Below, piece after piece: positions 43,459-51,733 of a stretch of 64,000 bases of DNA. Numbering within the stretch: the first letter of the stretch is position 1; every line of letters begins with the position of its first letter. The stretch comes from CBDAPE01 sp965198325 (lineage in GTDB: Bacteria; Pseudomonadota; Alphaproteobacteria; UBA828; JAPUJA01). The DNA lies in the NCBI GenBank assembly GCA_965198325.1, contig CBDAPE010000016.1, positions 1 to 64,000 of the forward strand. The letters are read 5' to 3'. The notes under the pieces were generated by a model. It was not told the origin of the DNA. It was given only the letters and a program-made list of their open reading frames with translations, and did no database searches. The position numbers and the translations under genes were made by a program.

Positions 43459-44802
43459 CTAGGTTTCGTCGGCCACCGGCCGGTCCGCGTTTTCCATATA
43501 GACCCGGACGGGGACGGGCGCGCCCGAGCGAATATGCAAATCGCGCTGGGGGAAGGGAATCTCGATGCCGTGTTCGTGAAAGCGGTCCCACACGCCGAGC
43601 AGAATTTCGCCTCGAATGTTGGAGACGCCGTTCTCGGGGTCCTGAATCCAGGCGCGGGCCTCGAGATCGACCGAGCTGTCGCCGAAGCCGGTGATGAAAC
43701 AGACCGGGGCGGGATCGTCGATCACCCGCCCGGGCGCCGCCGCGGCCTCGCGCACCAGCTCGATCGCCTTGCGCACGTCGGCGCCGTAGGAAATTCCAAT
43801 TGGAATCCTGAGGCGGATCTTGTCGGAACTGTGGGACCAGTTGATCACCCGCTGACTGATGAGCTCCTCGTTGGGGATCAGGTGCTCCGTACCGTCGCGG
43901 GTCACGACCGAGACGTAGCGGGCGTTGAGCTGGTCGATCCAGCCGTAAGTCGGCCCGACCTCGATGACGTCGCCCGGCTTGATCGACTTGTCCATCAACA
44001 GGGAGATGCCGCTGACCAGGTTGGCGACGACCCGTTGCAGGCCAAAGCCGATGCCGACGCCAAGCGCACCGGAAAAGATCGCGAGGCCCGAGAGGTCGAT
44101 GCCGATACTGTTCAACGCGACGACGATCGCGATGGCGATCAGGGCGACGCGGACCAGCTTGGCGAGCAGGACCTGGACGGAGGGCGAGAGCTCGCTCGCC
44201 GCGCGTAGGCGCTTTTCGAGGAACCGCGAGCCGACCGACGAGAGCCGGAGGAGGAGGGCCAGGACTGCGATTCCCTTGATGAGCGCAAGCGCGGATATTC
44301 GCCAGTCGCCCAGCGTCATGTCGATGCCGTCGAGGAAATCTATGGTGGGATCGAGCAGGTCGGTGATGTTGAGCGCGGCAATGATCCACACACCGGTCGC
44401 AATCAGGCGGGTCCAGAAACCGCGCCCGACGATGTAGGTGACGAATCGGATGACCACCCAGGCGGTAACCAGGCTCGCGGCGATCCGGACCAGCCCCTGC
44501 GTCCACTCGAACTGCGCCGCGATGCCGATCGAGATCCAGAGCAACAGGATCGCGATGGCGGGATAAGACAGGGACGCCGCGCCCCGAAGAGCGTGATCGA
44601 ACGGGCCGGGCAGCGGCCGGGCAGCGATCTGGCGCTCCGCCCACGGCCGGACCAGGCGCCCCAGGATGTAGGCAAGGATCGCTGCGGCGACAACGATCGG
44701 GAGCTGGGCCAGGGTATCCCAGACCAGGACATCATCGAAGAACCAGTCCCGGATGGTCAGGCCCCAGCCTTCGAGGGTTTCGATTTCAAGAACGTCGTTC
44801 AT
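43459..44802 (-). CDS. mechanosensitive ion channel family protein (MscS-like)
   Basis: A 447-residue protein: five N-terminal membrane segments, then the MscS core. The pore helix region is LAIFSGALGVGIGFGLQRVVANLVSGISLLMDKSIKPGDVIEV. The beta domain is YGWIDQLNARYVSVVTRDGTEHLIPNEELI and the C-terminal alpha-beta domain ends RGEILLGVWDRFHEHGIEIPFPQRDLHI. The start is the ATG at 44802 (MNDVLEIETLEG). It releases solutes on hypo-osmotic shock, consistent with osmolyte-related genes in the window. Confidence 0.9.
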   Translation of the reverse strand: MNDVLEIETLEGWGLTIRDWFFDDVLVWDTLAQLPIVVAAAILAYILGRLVRPWAERQIAARPLPGPFDHALRGAASLSYPAIAILLLWISIGIAAQFEWTQGLVRIAASLVTAWVVIRFVTYIVGRGFWTRLIATGVWIIAALNITDLLDPTIDFLDGIDMTLGDWRISALALIKGIAVLALLLRLSSVGSRFLEKRLRAASELSPSVQVLLAKLVRVALIAIAIVVALNSIGIDLSGLAIFSGALGVGIGFGLQRVVANLVSGISLLMDKSIKPGDVIEVGPTYGWIDQLNARYVSVVTRDGTEHLIPNEELISQRVINWSHSSDKIRLRIPIGISYGADVRKAIELVREAAAAPGRVIDDPAPVCFITGFGDSSVDLEARAWIQDPENGVSNIRGEILLGVWDRFHEHGIEIPFPQRDLHIRSGAPVPVRVYMENADRPVADET

Positions 44803-44943
44803 GTCGGGCGTTTGCCGCATCCAGATTGAGCGCGGTGCGTAGGTTTGGCGAGTCGAAGAATCAAACAGCGACCGAACGGACTGGTCAATCGGGCTCAACT
44901 GCCTTAAATAATTCAATAAATATCGATCTTCGGAGGGTCAGAC

Positions 44944-45450
44944 GTGGCGCCGCGAGTCGAGACGATCTTCATCACCGGGCAGGGCGGCGAGCCGATGCGG
45001 GCAGTCGAGTCGGCGGACGCGCTCGCAGCTGAAGGATTGAAGGGCGATCGCTATTGTACCCGCTCGGGCTACTGGACCGGGATCGACGAATGTCAGGTGA
45101 CCCTGATCGAGGGCGAGCAACTGGATGAAATCGTCGAGGCGCTTGGGGTTGCGGTTCACGATGGCCAGCACCGGCGCAACCTGGTAACCCGCGATATCGA
45201 CCTTAACTCGCTGGCCGGACAGCTATTCCAAATCGGCGGAGCGGTCTTCGGTTTCGACCGGCCTCGTCCGCCTTGCGCCTACATCGCGTCGATCACGGAC
45301 CGGCTGATGACCAAGGCGTTATGGAACCGGGGTGGGATCTGTGCCCGGGTTGTGCGCTCGGGCGTCGTCCGAGCGGGCGACGGAATCGAAATCGTGGATT
45401 CACCGCCGCTCGAGCTGGGTGGCGGTTTGCCCGATTGGACCCGGCGTTAG
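44944..45450 (+). CDS. MOSC domain-containing protein
   Basis: A 168-residue MOSC (molybdenum cofactor sulfurase C-terminal) domain protein with GLKGDRYC, QVTLIEGEQLDEI, HRRNLVTRDIDLNSLAGQLF and the conserved Cys in RPRPPCAYI, which may bind Moco or carry sulfur. The start is GTG at 44944 after a GGAGG site. It resembles the YiiM-type stand-alone MOSC proteins. No molybdoenzyme is adjacent. Confidence 0.87.
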   Translation: MAPRVETIFITGQGGEPMRAVESADALAAEGLKGDRYCTRSGYWTGIDECQVTLIEGEQLDEIVEALGVAVHDGQHRRNLVTRDIDLNSLAGQLFQIGGAVFGFDRPRPPCAYIASITDRLMTKALWNRGGICARVVRSGVVRAGDGIEIVDSPPLELGGGLPDWTRR

Positions 45451-45508
45451 GGTCTTGGCGCCGTCTTTTTCTTGTTGGGGCCGGCGCCCTTGGCCAACCC
45501 CGACCCTG

Positions 45509-46651
45509 TTAAACCTCTTTCCGGCGGACTGACCAGACGAATCCGTCGTACCAGAAGTGCATGATCGCGATCATCAGGATCAACGCGAACGGCCAGTTGC
45601 TGTCGCCCTCGTAGATCTCGGCCCAGAAGCCGTAGCCGAACGCAAATCCGAGAAAGATCATGAGCGCCGCGGGCTTGGCCCAGCTCACGCTTCGCAGCCG
45701 GAAGGCGTCCATCATGGTGCTCTTCTCGCTCCACCAGACGATCGCGAAATACTGGAAGGCGTGGAAGAAGTTCATGATGAAGAACGCCTCGCCCAAAGGA
45801 TTGAATCCCCAGACATAGATCGAGGTGATACCGGTCGAGACATAGAGCGCGACCTTCTGGCGTGAAATTCGATAGCCCTGCCTGGCGAAGCGCCAATAGG
45901 CGTAGGCGTAGTAGAGGTAGAACGGCGTGCCTAGCGCCAGGGTTCCCCACGTAAGCCAGCGGCTGTGATAATCGACGTAAGCCGGAATCGAAGTGAAGAA
46001 CGCAGAGCCCACTGCATCGAACTCGTAGAAGTCCTCGATATGATTCATCAGGCTGGCGCCCGCTGCGATCGGGCCGGCGTAGAGGAAAAGATTGAAGATC
46101 ATGTCGAGGCGGCGGCCGACCCGCGCATCGTTGCCCGCCCGCATGTCGTAGATTCGGCCCAGCCCGAAGGTTTGCATGCTCGAGTGGTAGACGTCCCAGA
46201 AGGTCGCGATGACCGACGTGATGACGAGGACCCACGGCGAGAGGCCGCAGGCGACGAGCAGGGCAATGGGAACCAGCGTGAAGCGCACGGGGTAACGCCG
46301 GAATATTTTGGGGTTGAGGTGGCTGCGGAACACCACGGCGATCAGATGGGCAAAGATAAACGTGCCGATGAAGACGCTCGCGAAGGTCTTGTCCATGCCG
46401 AACATCAGGAAATCGCGTTCCAGCGGCGAATTGGCAATCAGCAGGCCGATCACGAGGGCCAGCAACGGCGAAAAGATGAAGAACAGCGAATCGTAACGGG
46501 GACCGACGATTTAGCCGCCGTTCGAGATCGGCTTGGCGGCGAACACCGCGGCCGGGCCGCCCGCGACGACGCGCGCCGGATCGCCTAGCGCGGGCAGGAC
46601 GCTGGTAAGCCTGCCAATCAGGGATAGACGGGTCGTCGCCGCTTCTCGCAT
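45509..46651 (-). pseudogene. polytopic membrane protein of unknown function with an in-frame TAA
   Basis: From the ATG at 46651 one frame reads MREAATTRLSLIGRLTSVLPAL ... KPISNGG, TAA at 46511-46513, then IVGPRYDSLFFIFSPLLALVIGLL and about seven membrane spans to 45509. Conserved-looking His-rich segments are FWDVYHSSMQTFGLGRIYD, FFHAFQYFAIVWW and HFWYDGFVWS. I do not recognise the family. Translation could restart at TTG 46465, which would give a 318-residue product lacking the first segment. Confidence 0.65.
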
Positions 46652-46773
46652 GGCTCCGATGATAAAGGCTTACGGGTTAAGAAGGAATCTAGGCGCAACC
46701 TGTCCCGGACGCAATCCACCGCGCCAACGATGGGCGATATCACGTGCCGCCAACTCTGCTACCATCGCTCGCC

Positions 46774-47679
46774 ATGGCCGAACCGATCCCGTTCAACCGC
46801 GAACTCGATTTCGCCTATGGCGAGGTGGCGGAGCTCTCGCCGCTGGTCCGGCGGGTGATCGCGAACAACCCCAGTTCTTTTACGTTCCATGGCACGGGGA
46901 CCTATATCATCGGGCGGGGCAAGGTCGCCATCATCGATCCGGGTCCCGATCTGCCGGGGCATGTCGACGCGCTTCTGGCGGCGGTGGCGGGCGAGACGGT
47001 GACCCACCTTCTCGTTACCCACACGCACCGCGATCATTCACCGGCGACTGCCCGGCTGAAAGCGGCGACCGGCGCTCCGTCGTTCGGCTTCGGTCCCCAT
47101 GGTACGCGCCGAGCGGGGCCGAAGGTCGAGGAGGGCGCGGACTACGATTTCGCACCCGACGTCGTGCTCGGAGACGGCACCACGGTCGAGGGCGGGGGCT
47201 GGACCCTCGAGACGGTTCATACCCCGGGGCACACGTCGAACCACCTGTGCTACGCACTGGCGGAAGAGCGCGCGCTGTTTCCCGGCGATCACGTGATGGG
47301 CTGGTCGACCACGGTCGTCTCGCCGCCGGACGGCGATATGGCGACCTATATCGGTTCGCTCGAGACGCTTCTGGGACGGGGCGAGGTCGTCTATTACCCC
47401 ACCCACGGCGCGCCGATCCCCGAGCCCGAATCCTTCGTGCGGGCGCTGATTGCCCACCGGGCGGAACGCGAGAGGCAAATCGCCGACTGCCTGGCCGCGG
47501 GCGTCGAACGCATTCCCGATATCGTCGAGGCGGTCTATACGCATGTTCCCAGGGCGCTCCACGGGGCGGCGGCACGCTCCGTGCTAGCCCATCTCATTCA
47601 CATGGTCGAAACCGGCCGGGCTCACTGCGACGGCGATCTCGAGGAGGCCGACCGGTACACTCCGCCGGGCGATAGGTGA
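46774..47679 (+). CDS. metallo-beta-lactamase fold hydrolase (LACTB2-like)
   Basis: A 301-residue MBL protein. Zinc ligands are in VTHTHRDHS (HxHxDH), TVHTPGHTSNHL, LFPGDHVMGW (Asp) and YYPTHGAPI. A C-terminal winged-helix-like tail (AHRAERERQIADCLAAGVERIPDIVEAVYTHVPRALHGAAARSVLAHLIHMVETG) marks the LACTB2/RNase-like subgroup. The start is ATG at 46774. The next gene begins 1 nt after its stop. Confidence 0.9.
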   Translation: MAEPIPFNRELDFAYGEVAELSPLVRRVIANNPSSFTFHGTGTYIIGRGKVAIIDPGPDLPGHVDALLAAVAGETVTHLLVTHTHRDHSPATARLKAATGAPSFGFGPHGTRRAGPKVEEGADYDFAPDVVLGDGTTVEGGGWTLETVHTPGHTSNHLCYALAEERALFPGDHVMGWSTTVVSPPDGDMATYIGSLETLLGRGEVVYYPTHGAPIPEPESFVRALIAHRAERERQIADCLAAGVERIPDIVEAVYTHVPRALHGAAARSVLAHLIHMVETGRAHCDGDLEEADRYTPPGDR

Positions 47680-47680
47680 G

Positions 47681-48394
47681 ATGACCGGGCCGGCGCGGCG
47701 CAAGGTCTTGCTGAGCTGGAGCAGCGGTAAGGACAGCGCCTGGACGCTGCATCGCCTGTCCGTGCAGGACGATATCGATGTGGTCGGTCTGGTGACCACG
47801 GTGAATTCGAAATTCAAACGCGTCGCCATGCACGCAGTCCGCGAGACGCTGCTACGACGTCAGGCAGACGCGGCGGGGCTGCCGCTTCACATCGTCGATA
47901 TCCTGCACCCGTGCAGCGACGAACGATACGACGCAGCCATGAGCGAACTGGTCGAGCAGGCCAGGATGCAAGGCGTCGAGGCGATGGCGTTCGGCGATTT
48001 GTTTCTCGAAGACGTTCGGCGCTATCGGGAAGACCGCTTGGCGGGAACCGGGATCGAGCCGCTGTTTCCGCTTTGGGGAGAGGCAACCCGGCAATTGGCG
48101 GACGACATGATATCGGCGGGTCTCGAGGCGACGATCACCTGCGTCGATCCGAAGGCACTGCCGGCGCGCTTCGCGGGCCGGATGTTCGATGCGAGCTTTC
48201 TGGCCGAGCTGCCCGACGGGGTCGATCCGTGCGGCGAAAACGGCGAGTTTCACAGCTTCGTTCATGCCGGCCCCATGCTCGCCCACTCGATCGCGGTGAT
48301 GCCAGGCAGTCTCGAAGAACGCGAGGGCTTCGTGTTCGCGGACCTCTTGCCGGCGGATCATTCCACGAAGCGGCGCTCTCCGTTGTCGACATAA
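47681..48394 (+). CDS. Dph6-like ATP pyrophosphatase (adenine nucleotide alpha hydrolase fold)
   Basis: A 237-residue PP-loop ATPase: LLSWSSGKDSAWTLHRL (PP-loop), FGDLFLEDVRRYREDRL, ACVDPKALP-like TCVDPKALPARFAGR, and CGENGEFHSFVHAGP, the motif typical of diphthine-ammonia ligase homologues. Bacteria lack diphthamide, so the substrate is unknown; relatives are linked to amide formation. It is coupled to the MBL gene, and its 3' end overlaps the convergent Nudix gene by 37 nt. Confidence 0.87.
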   Translation: MTGPARRKVLLSWSSGKDSAWTLHRLSVQDDIDVVGLVTTVNSKFKRVAMHAVRETLLRRQADAAGLPLHIVDILHPCSDERYDAAMSELVEQARMQGVEAMAFGDLFLEDVRRYREDRLAGTGIEPLFPLWGEATRQLADDMISAGLEATITCVDPKALPARFAGRMFDASFLAELPDGVDPCGENGEFHSFVHAGPMLAHSIAVMPGSLEEREGFVFADLLPADHSTKRRSPLST

Positions 48395-49041
48395 CGGTAG
48401 GTCGGAACCGCCCGGCGGGTCCCGGGACGGGGCGGCGTCGCGAGGACCTTGCGGACTTCGTCGAGCACGCAGCGGGTGATGTTCGCCATCGCGAGGTCGG
48501 CCGGTGGGTCGAGCGGCACCCAGCGGAGGTCCTCGAGCTCCGGGCTGCCGCCTGCCTCACCCTGGAGTGCGGCGGCGTCGGCCAGGAAGAACCGGGCGTT
48601 GAAGCGGCGCGGCTCGCCGGGCGGCGTCGTGGCCCGGCAGACGAAATCGAGCAGATCAAGCGCCGGCGCCAGGCCGCGATCGCGAAACCCCCGCCAGGTA
48701 TCCTTGACCGGACGCTTCGGGACCGCCGCCGGTTTGCCCAGAATGTAACCGGTTTCCTCGAAGGTCTCCCGGATCGCGGCGACCGCCAGCGCCCGGGCAC
48801 GCGCCGGCGTACAGCTCCGGGTCAGGCGCTCGATCACGTCGGGCCTTAACGGACTGGCGAGCGGCACCCGCGCATCGCCGGGATCGACCCGGCCGCCGGG
48901 AAACACGTAGTAGTCGGCCATGAAGACATGTTTTCGGTGACGCCGGCCCATCAGGGTCTCGGGTCCGCGGCCGCCATCGCGAAGCAGGATCAGGGCCGCG
49001 GCGTCCTTGGGCCGCATGTAGGGATGGCGAGAAGCGGTCAT
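48358..49041 (-). CDS. Nudix hydrolase (NUDT19/CoA-pyrophosphatase-like)
   Basis: A 227-residue protein. The Nudix box is readable as FPGGRVDPGD followed by ARALAVAAIRETFEETGYILG (REx2EE core), with a long insert between them as in NUDT19-type enzymes. It also has RRHRKHVFMADYYVFPGG and PRRFNARFFLADA. It would hydrolyse a nucleoside diphosphate-linked compound such as a CoA derivative. The start is ATG at 49041. Confidence 0.87.
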   Translation of the reverse strand: MTASRHPYMRPKDAAALILLRDGGRGPETLMGRRHRKHVFMADYYVFPGGRVDPGDARVPLASPLRPDVIERLTRSCTPARARALAVAAIRETFEETGYILGKPAAVPKRPVKDTWRGFRDRGLAPALDLLDFVCRATTPPGEPRRFNARFFLADAAALQGEAGGSPELEDLRWVPLDPPADLAMANITRCVLDEVRKVLATPPRPGTRRAVPTYRYVDNGERRFVE

Positions 49042-49063
49042 GGATGCTGCGCGGCGGTGGGGT

Positions 49064-49570
49064 TCAGTAGCTCGCCCGGCGCGCCAGCATCTGCTCGTAA
49101 CTGTGGCTGTAGAGCTCGATGATATTGCCGTCGGGGTCCTCGCAATAGGTCAGCTTGTAGGGCTCGGATTCGCCGAAGACCTGCCAGACCTTGCTGCGGT
49201 GGCGGCCGCCGTTTTTTACGATGCGTTCGGCCATGGCCTCGATATCGGGAGCGGTCATGCAGATGTGGAAAATGCCCGAGCCGGTCTTCCAGTATTCGAA
49301 GTTGTTGTCCCGCCTCTCGACCGCAGGATCCTGAAAGTCGAAGAGCTCGATGCCCGTGCCGTTTGCGCTCGCCAGGTGCGCGATCCGGCCTTTCTTGAAG
49401 TTCTCGTCGAACAGGTCGGAACAGATCTCGCCGAGCAGACCCTCACTCGTCTCCATGACGAAGGGGCCCATGATGAGCACGAGCCCGAAGGTCATGGTGT
49501 AGAACTCGATGCCCTTCTCGATGTCTGAAACGGTAATCCCGACGTGATTGACGGGGTGGCAGTCGGTCAT
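49064..49570 (-). CDS. VOC family protein
   Basis: A 168-residue glyoxalase-fold protein with two beta-alpha-beta-beta-beta modules: PVNHVGITVSDIEKGIEFYTMTFGLV ... GIFHICMTAPDIEAMAERIVKNGGRHRS ... YKLTYCEDPDGNIIELYSHSYEQM. Metal-ligand positions are His (NHVG), Glu (GIELFD), His (FHIC) and Glu (IIELYS). This full set suggests an active metal enzyme such as an extradiol dioxygenase or lyase. The start is ATG at 49570. Confidence 0.87.
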   Translation of the reverse strand: MTDCHPVNHVGITVSDIEKGIEFYTMTFGLVLIMGPFVMETSEGLLGEICSDLFDENFKKGRIAHLASANGTGIELFDFQDPAVERRDNNFEYWKTGSGIFHICMTAPDIEAMAERIVKNGGRHRSKVWQVFGESEPYKLTYCEDPDGNIIELYSHSYEQMLARRASY

Positions 49571-49646
49571 GGCGCGCTCCCTGGTTGGGCAGTATGGATC
49601 GGCGGGATTATTGCAGAGCGGCGCGGGCGCGCCAAATCGAAGCCGG

Positions 49647-50042
49647 CTATTGGCTGCGGAACAGGTTGGACGGGTCCTTGAATGACTTGAACTCGAGCGC
49701 ATTGCCGGACGGGTCGCGGAAGAACATCGTCGCCTGTTCGCCGACCTTGCCCCTGAAGCGGATACGCGGGCTGATCACGAATGCGATGCCCGCCTCTTCA
49801 AGTCGCTCGGCGAAGGCGTGCCAGTCGTCCCACGCGAGCACGACGCCGAAATGGGGCACCGGAACCGCGTCGCCGTCGACCGGATTGGTCGCGTTCCGCC
49901 CGGCAAGATCCGGGTTGAGATGGGCGACGATCTGGTGGCCGTGCAGATTGAAATCGACCGAGACAGGGCTCGAGCGGCCCTCGGCGCAATCCAGGACTCC
50001 CTTGTAGAAGCGCCGGGCCTCGTCGAGGTCGTGGACCGGAAA
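49647..50042 (-). pseudogene. VOC family gene, main part, split by the IS110-family element
   Basis: FPVHDLDEARRFYKGVLDCAEGRSSPVSVDFNLHGHQIVAHL ... FFRDPSGNALEFKSFKDPSNLF is a typical VOC protein of the type that begins M-x-PFH-x-AFPVHDL. Here the first ten codons are missing: they lie at 51651-51680 beyond the IS (MSELQPFHCA, ATG at 51680). Joining the two restores MSELQPFHCAFPVHDL exactly. Read outward into the IS, the frame gains a meaningless N-terminus starting at 50117. Confidence 0.85.
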
Positions 50043-50049
50043 CGATGGG

Positions 50050-50062
50050 GTGGACGCCCCCC
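50050..50062. repeat. left subterminal inverted repeat of the IS110-family element
   Basis: GTGGACGCCCCCC, exact reverse complement of 51635-51647 and also of 51480-51492. About 7 bp lie between it and the inferred outer boundary. Confidence 0.8.
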
Positions 50063-50132
50063 ATCTAACGGCGTCATAAGCGCCAGGAAGGAACACACGC
50101 TGGGTGCGTTCGATCAACGAAGGAGAGCGTCC

Positions 50133-51167
50133 ATGGAAAGTGTTAGCATCATCGGTGTCGATATCTCAAAGAGAAGTTTCCAACTTCATGGGGCGACGGC
50201 CGAAGGCAAGCCGGTTTTTCGCAAGAAGCTTTCGCGGGGCAAGTTTCTCTCTTTCCTCGCCAAGGTGCCGCCATGCGTGGTTGTGATGGAGGCCTGCGGC
50301 GGCGCTCATTTCTGGGGGCGGCAGATCATCGCTCTTGGCCACGCGTGCAAGTTGATCCCGCCGATCTACGTGAAGCCATTCGTCAAACGGCAAAAGAACG
50401 ATGCCAACGACGCTGAGGGCATCGTCGAGGCGGGGCAGCGCCCGACGATGCGGTTCGTGGCGGTCAAGTCGGAGGAAATGCAGGCGGATGCGATGCTGTT
50501 CCGCACACGCGAGCTTCTCGTGCGCCAGCGCACGCAGACGATCAACTCGATTCGGGGCCAGCTCGCGGAATTCGGGGTGATCGCGGCTCAGGGTGTCGCG
50601 AACATCACGGTGCTGCGGCAGGAGGTCGCAGAGGTGAAGAAGATGCTTCCCGAACAGGTCGTGTCGATGGCGGAGTTGCTGTTCGACCAGATCGCGGCTC
50701 TCAACGTGAAGATCATCGACATTGAAAAGACGATCCGTGCGCGCGCCCGGGCACAGGAAGAGCTCAGACGCCTGATGACGATACCGGGCATCGGGCCGAT
50801 CTGCGCGATGGCGGTGAATGCGTTTGCCCCACCGATGGAGAGCTTTGGCTGCGGGCGCGACTTCGCAGCCTGGGTCGGATTGACACCGCGGCAGAACGCG
50901 ACGGCCGGCAAGGAGCGGCTCGGCCGGATCACGAAGATGGGGCAACGCGATCTCCGCCGATTGTTCGTTCTGGGTGCAACGGTGGTTCTCCAGCATATGC
51001 GCAAGCTCGAGGATGTGGATGATCCCTGGCTCCGGAGGATGATCGCGGAAAAGCCACCCAAGCTGGTTGCTGTCGCACTGGCGAACAAGATGGCGCGCAT
51101 GATCTGGGCGCTGTCGGTCAAGAAGGAAAACTACCGGCGGCCGGCGGCGGCCGTTGTTGTGGCATAG
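50133..51167 (+). CDS. IS110-family transposase
   Basis: A 344-residue DEDD transposase. The RuvC-like N-terminal domain has IIGVDISKRSF (first Asp), VVVMEACGGAHFW (Glu) and KRQKNDANDAEGIVEAGQRP (Asp pair). A coiled-coil middle follows, and then the Transposase_20 domain with LRRLMTIPGIGPICAMAV and FAAWVGLTPRQNATAGKERLGRITKMGQRDLRRLF (Ser-type positions near the C-terminus). The start is ATG at 50133 with GGAGAG upstream. The frame is intact. Confidence 0.93.
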   Translation: MESVSIIGVDISKRSFQLHGATAEGKPVFRKKLSRGKFLSFLAKVPPCVVVMEACGGAHFWGRQIIALGHACKLIPPIYVKPFVKRQKNDANDAEGIVEAGQRPTMRFVAVKSEEMQADAMLFRTRELLVRQRTQTINSIRGQLAEFGVIAAQGVANITVLRQEVAEVKKMLPEQVVSMAELLFDQIAALNVKIIDIEKTIRARARAQEELRRLMTIPGIGPICAMAVNAFAPPMESFGCGRDFAAWVGLTPRQNATAGKERLGRITKMGQRDLRRLFVLGATVVLQHMRKLEDVDDPWLRRMIAEKPPKLVAVALANKMARMIWALSVKKENYRRPAAAVVVA

Positions 51168-51634
51168 CTGCCGGGAAGAGAAAGGCCGTTCGAAATTGGA
51201 ACGCCGAGCTCCGTGGGCACGCTTGAGGGCGTGATGCGCGGATGACCTCGGTTGGTGCGGTTGGGACGAAAGACAACGTAGGGGCAAAAGGTCGGAGAGA
51301 CGGGGTCGGAAAACCAGTATTGCGCGAGGGGCTGTCAAAGCAAACCGCCGAAGCGATTTGGATCCGATCCACGCACACCATACAGGCCCGCGGTGAGCAG
51401 ATGCCGCATTCAGAGAGGCCGGACATACGACAGTGCCTGACCGCATGCCACGAGTTGCCCAAATTCCTGCTTGCACCCAGGGGGGCGTCCACATACGCCG
51501 AAGCGAAGCGATTTGGATCCGATCCACGCACACCATACAGGCCCGCGGTGAGCAGATGCCGCATTCAGAGAGGCCGGACATACGACAGTGCCTGACCGCA
51601 TGCCACGAGTTGCCCAAATTCCTGCTTGCACCCA
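51168..51634 (+). ncRNA. candidate bridge/seek RNA region of the IS110-family element
   Basis: About 470 bp of IS DNA with no coding capacity I trust, between transposase stop and right inverted repeat. In IS1111-type elements this is where the structured guide RNA is encoded. I cannot fold it reliably by eye and cannot give exact RNA ends. Confidence 0.4.
51346..51495. repeat. tandem duplication of the IS right end, first unit
   Basis: A 150-bp unit from CGCCGAAGCGATTTGG to GGGGGGCGTCCACATA. The second unit at 51496-51650 is the same apart from a 5-bp AAGCG insertion near its start. Each unit contains a full right inverted repeat, so the element has two possible right ends. Confidence 0.85.
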
Positions 51635-51650
51635 GGGGGGCGTCCACATA
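51496..51650. repeat. tandem duplication of the IS right end, second unit
   Basis: A 155-bp unit, duplicate of 51346-51495 with an added AAGCG. It ends at the junction with the VOC gene 5' fragment. Confidence 0.85.
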
Positions 51651-51680
51651 CGCGCAATGAAACGGTTGAAGCTCGGACAT
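51651..51680 (-). pseudogene. 5' fragment of the split VOC gene
   Basis: Ten codons, MSELQPFHCA from ATG 51680, cut from the rest of the gene (49647-50042) by the IS110-family element. Reading on into the IS from this ATG gives a spurious long frame. Confidence 0.75.
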
Positions 51681-51733
51681 CGCGTCAGGTCCTCGCGACG
51701 GCGCCCAAAGGTCGTGCTCCGTCGGTCATTCTG

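Larger units (their letters stand above)
50043..51650 (+). mobile_element. IS110-family (IS1111-type) insertion sequence inside a VOC gene
   Basis: Boundaries come from reconstructing the interrupted VOC codons (GCG / TTT CCG). The element is about 1.6 kb, with 13-bp subterminal inverted repeats GTGGACGCCCCCC (50050-50062) and GGGGGGCGTCCAC (51635-51647). No target duplication is seen, as expected for IS110. A 470-bp noncoding stretch follows the transposase, the side where IS1111-type elements encode their guide (bridge/seek) RNA. The right terminal 150 bp is tandemly duplicated. Confidence 0.85.

Noticed and set aside
51346..51650. CRISPR-like direct repeats
   Set aside because: Only two long units (150 and 155 bp) directly abutting without spacers, and both contain the IS inverted repeat. 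This is a tandem duplication of the IS end.
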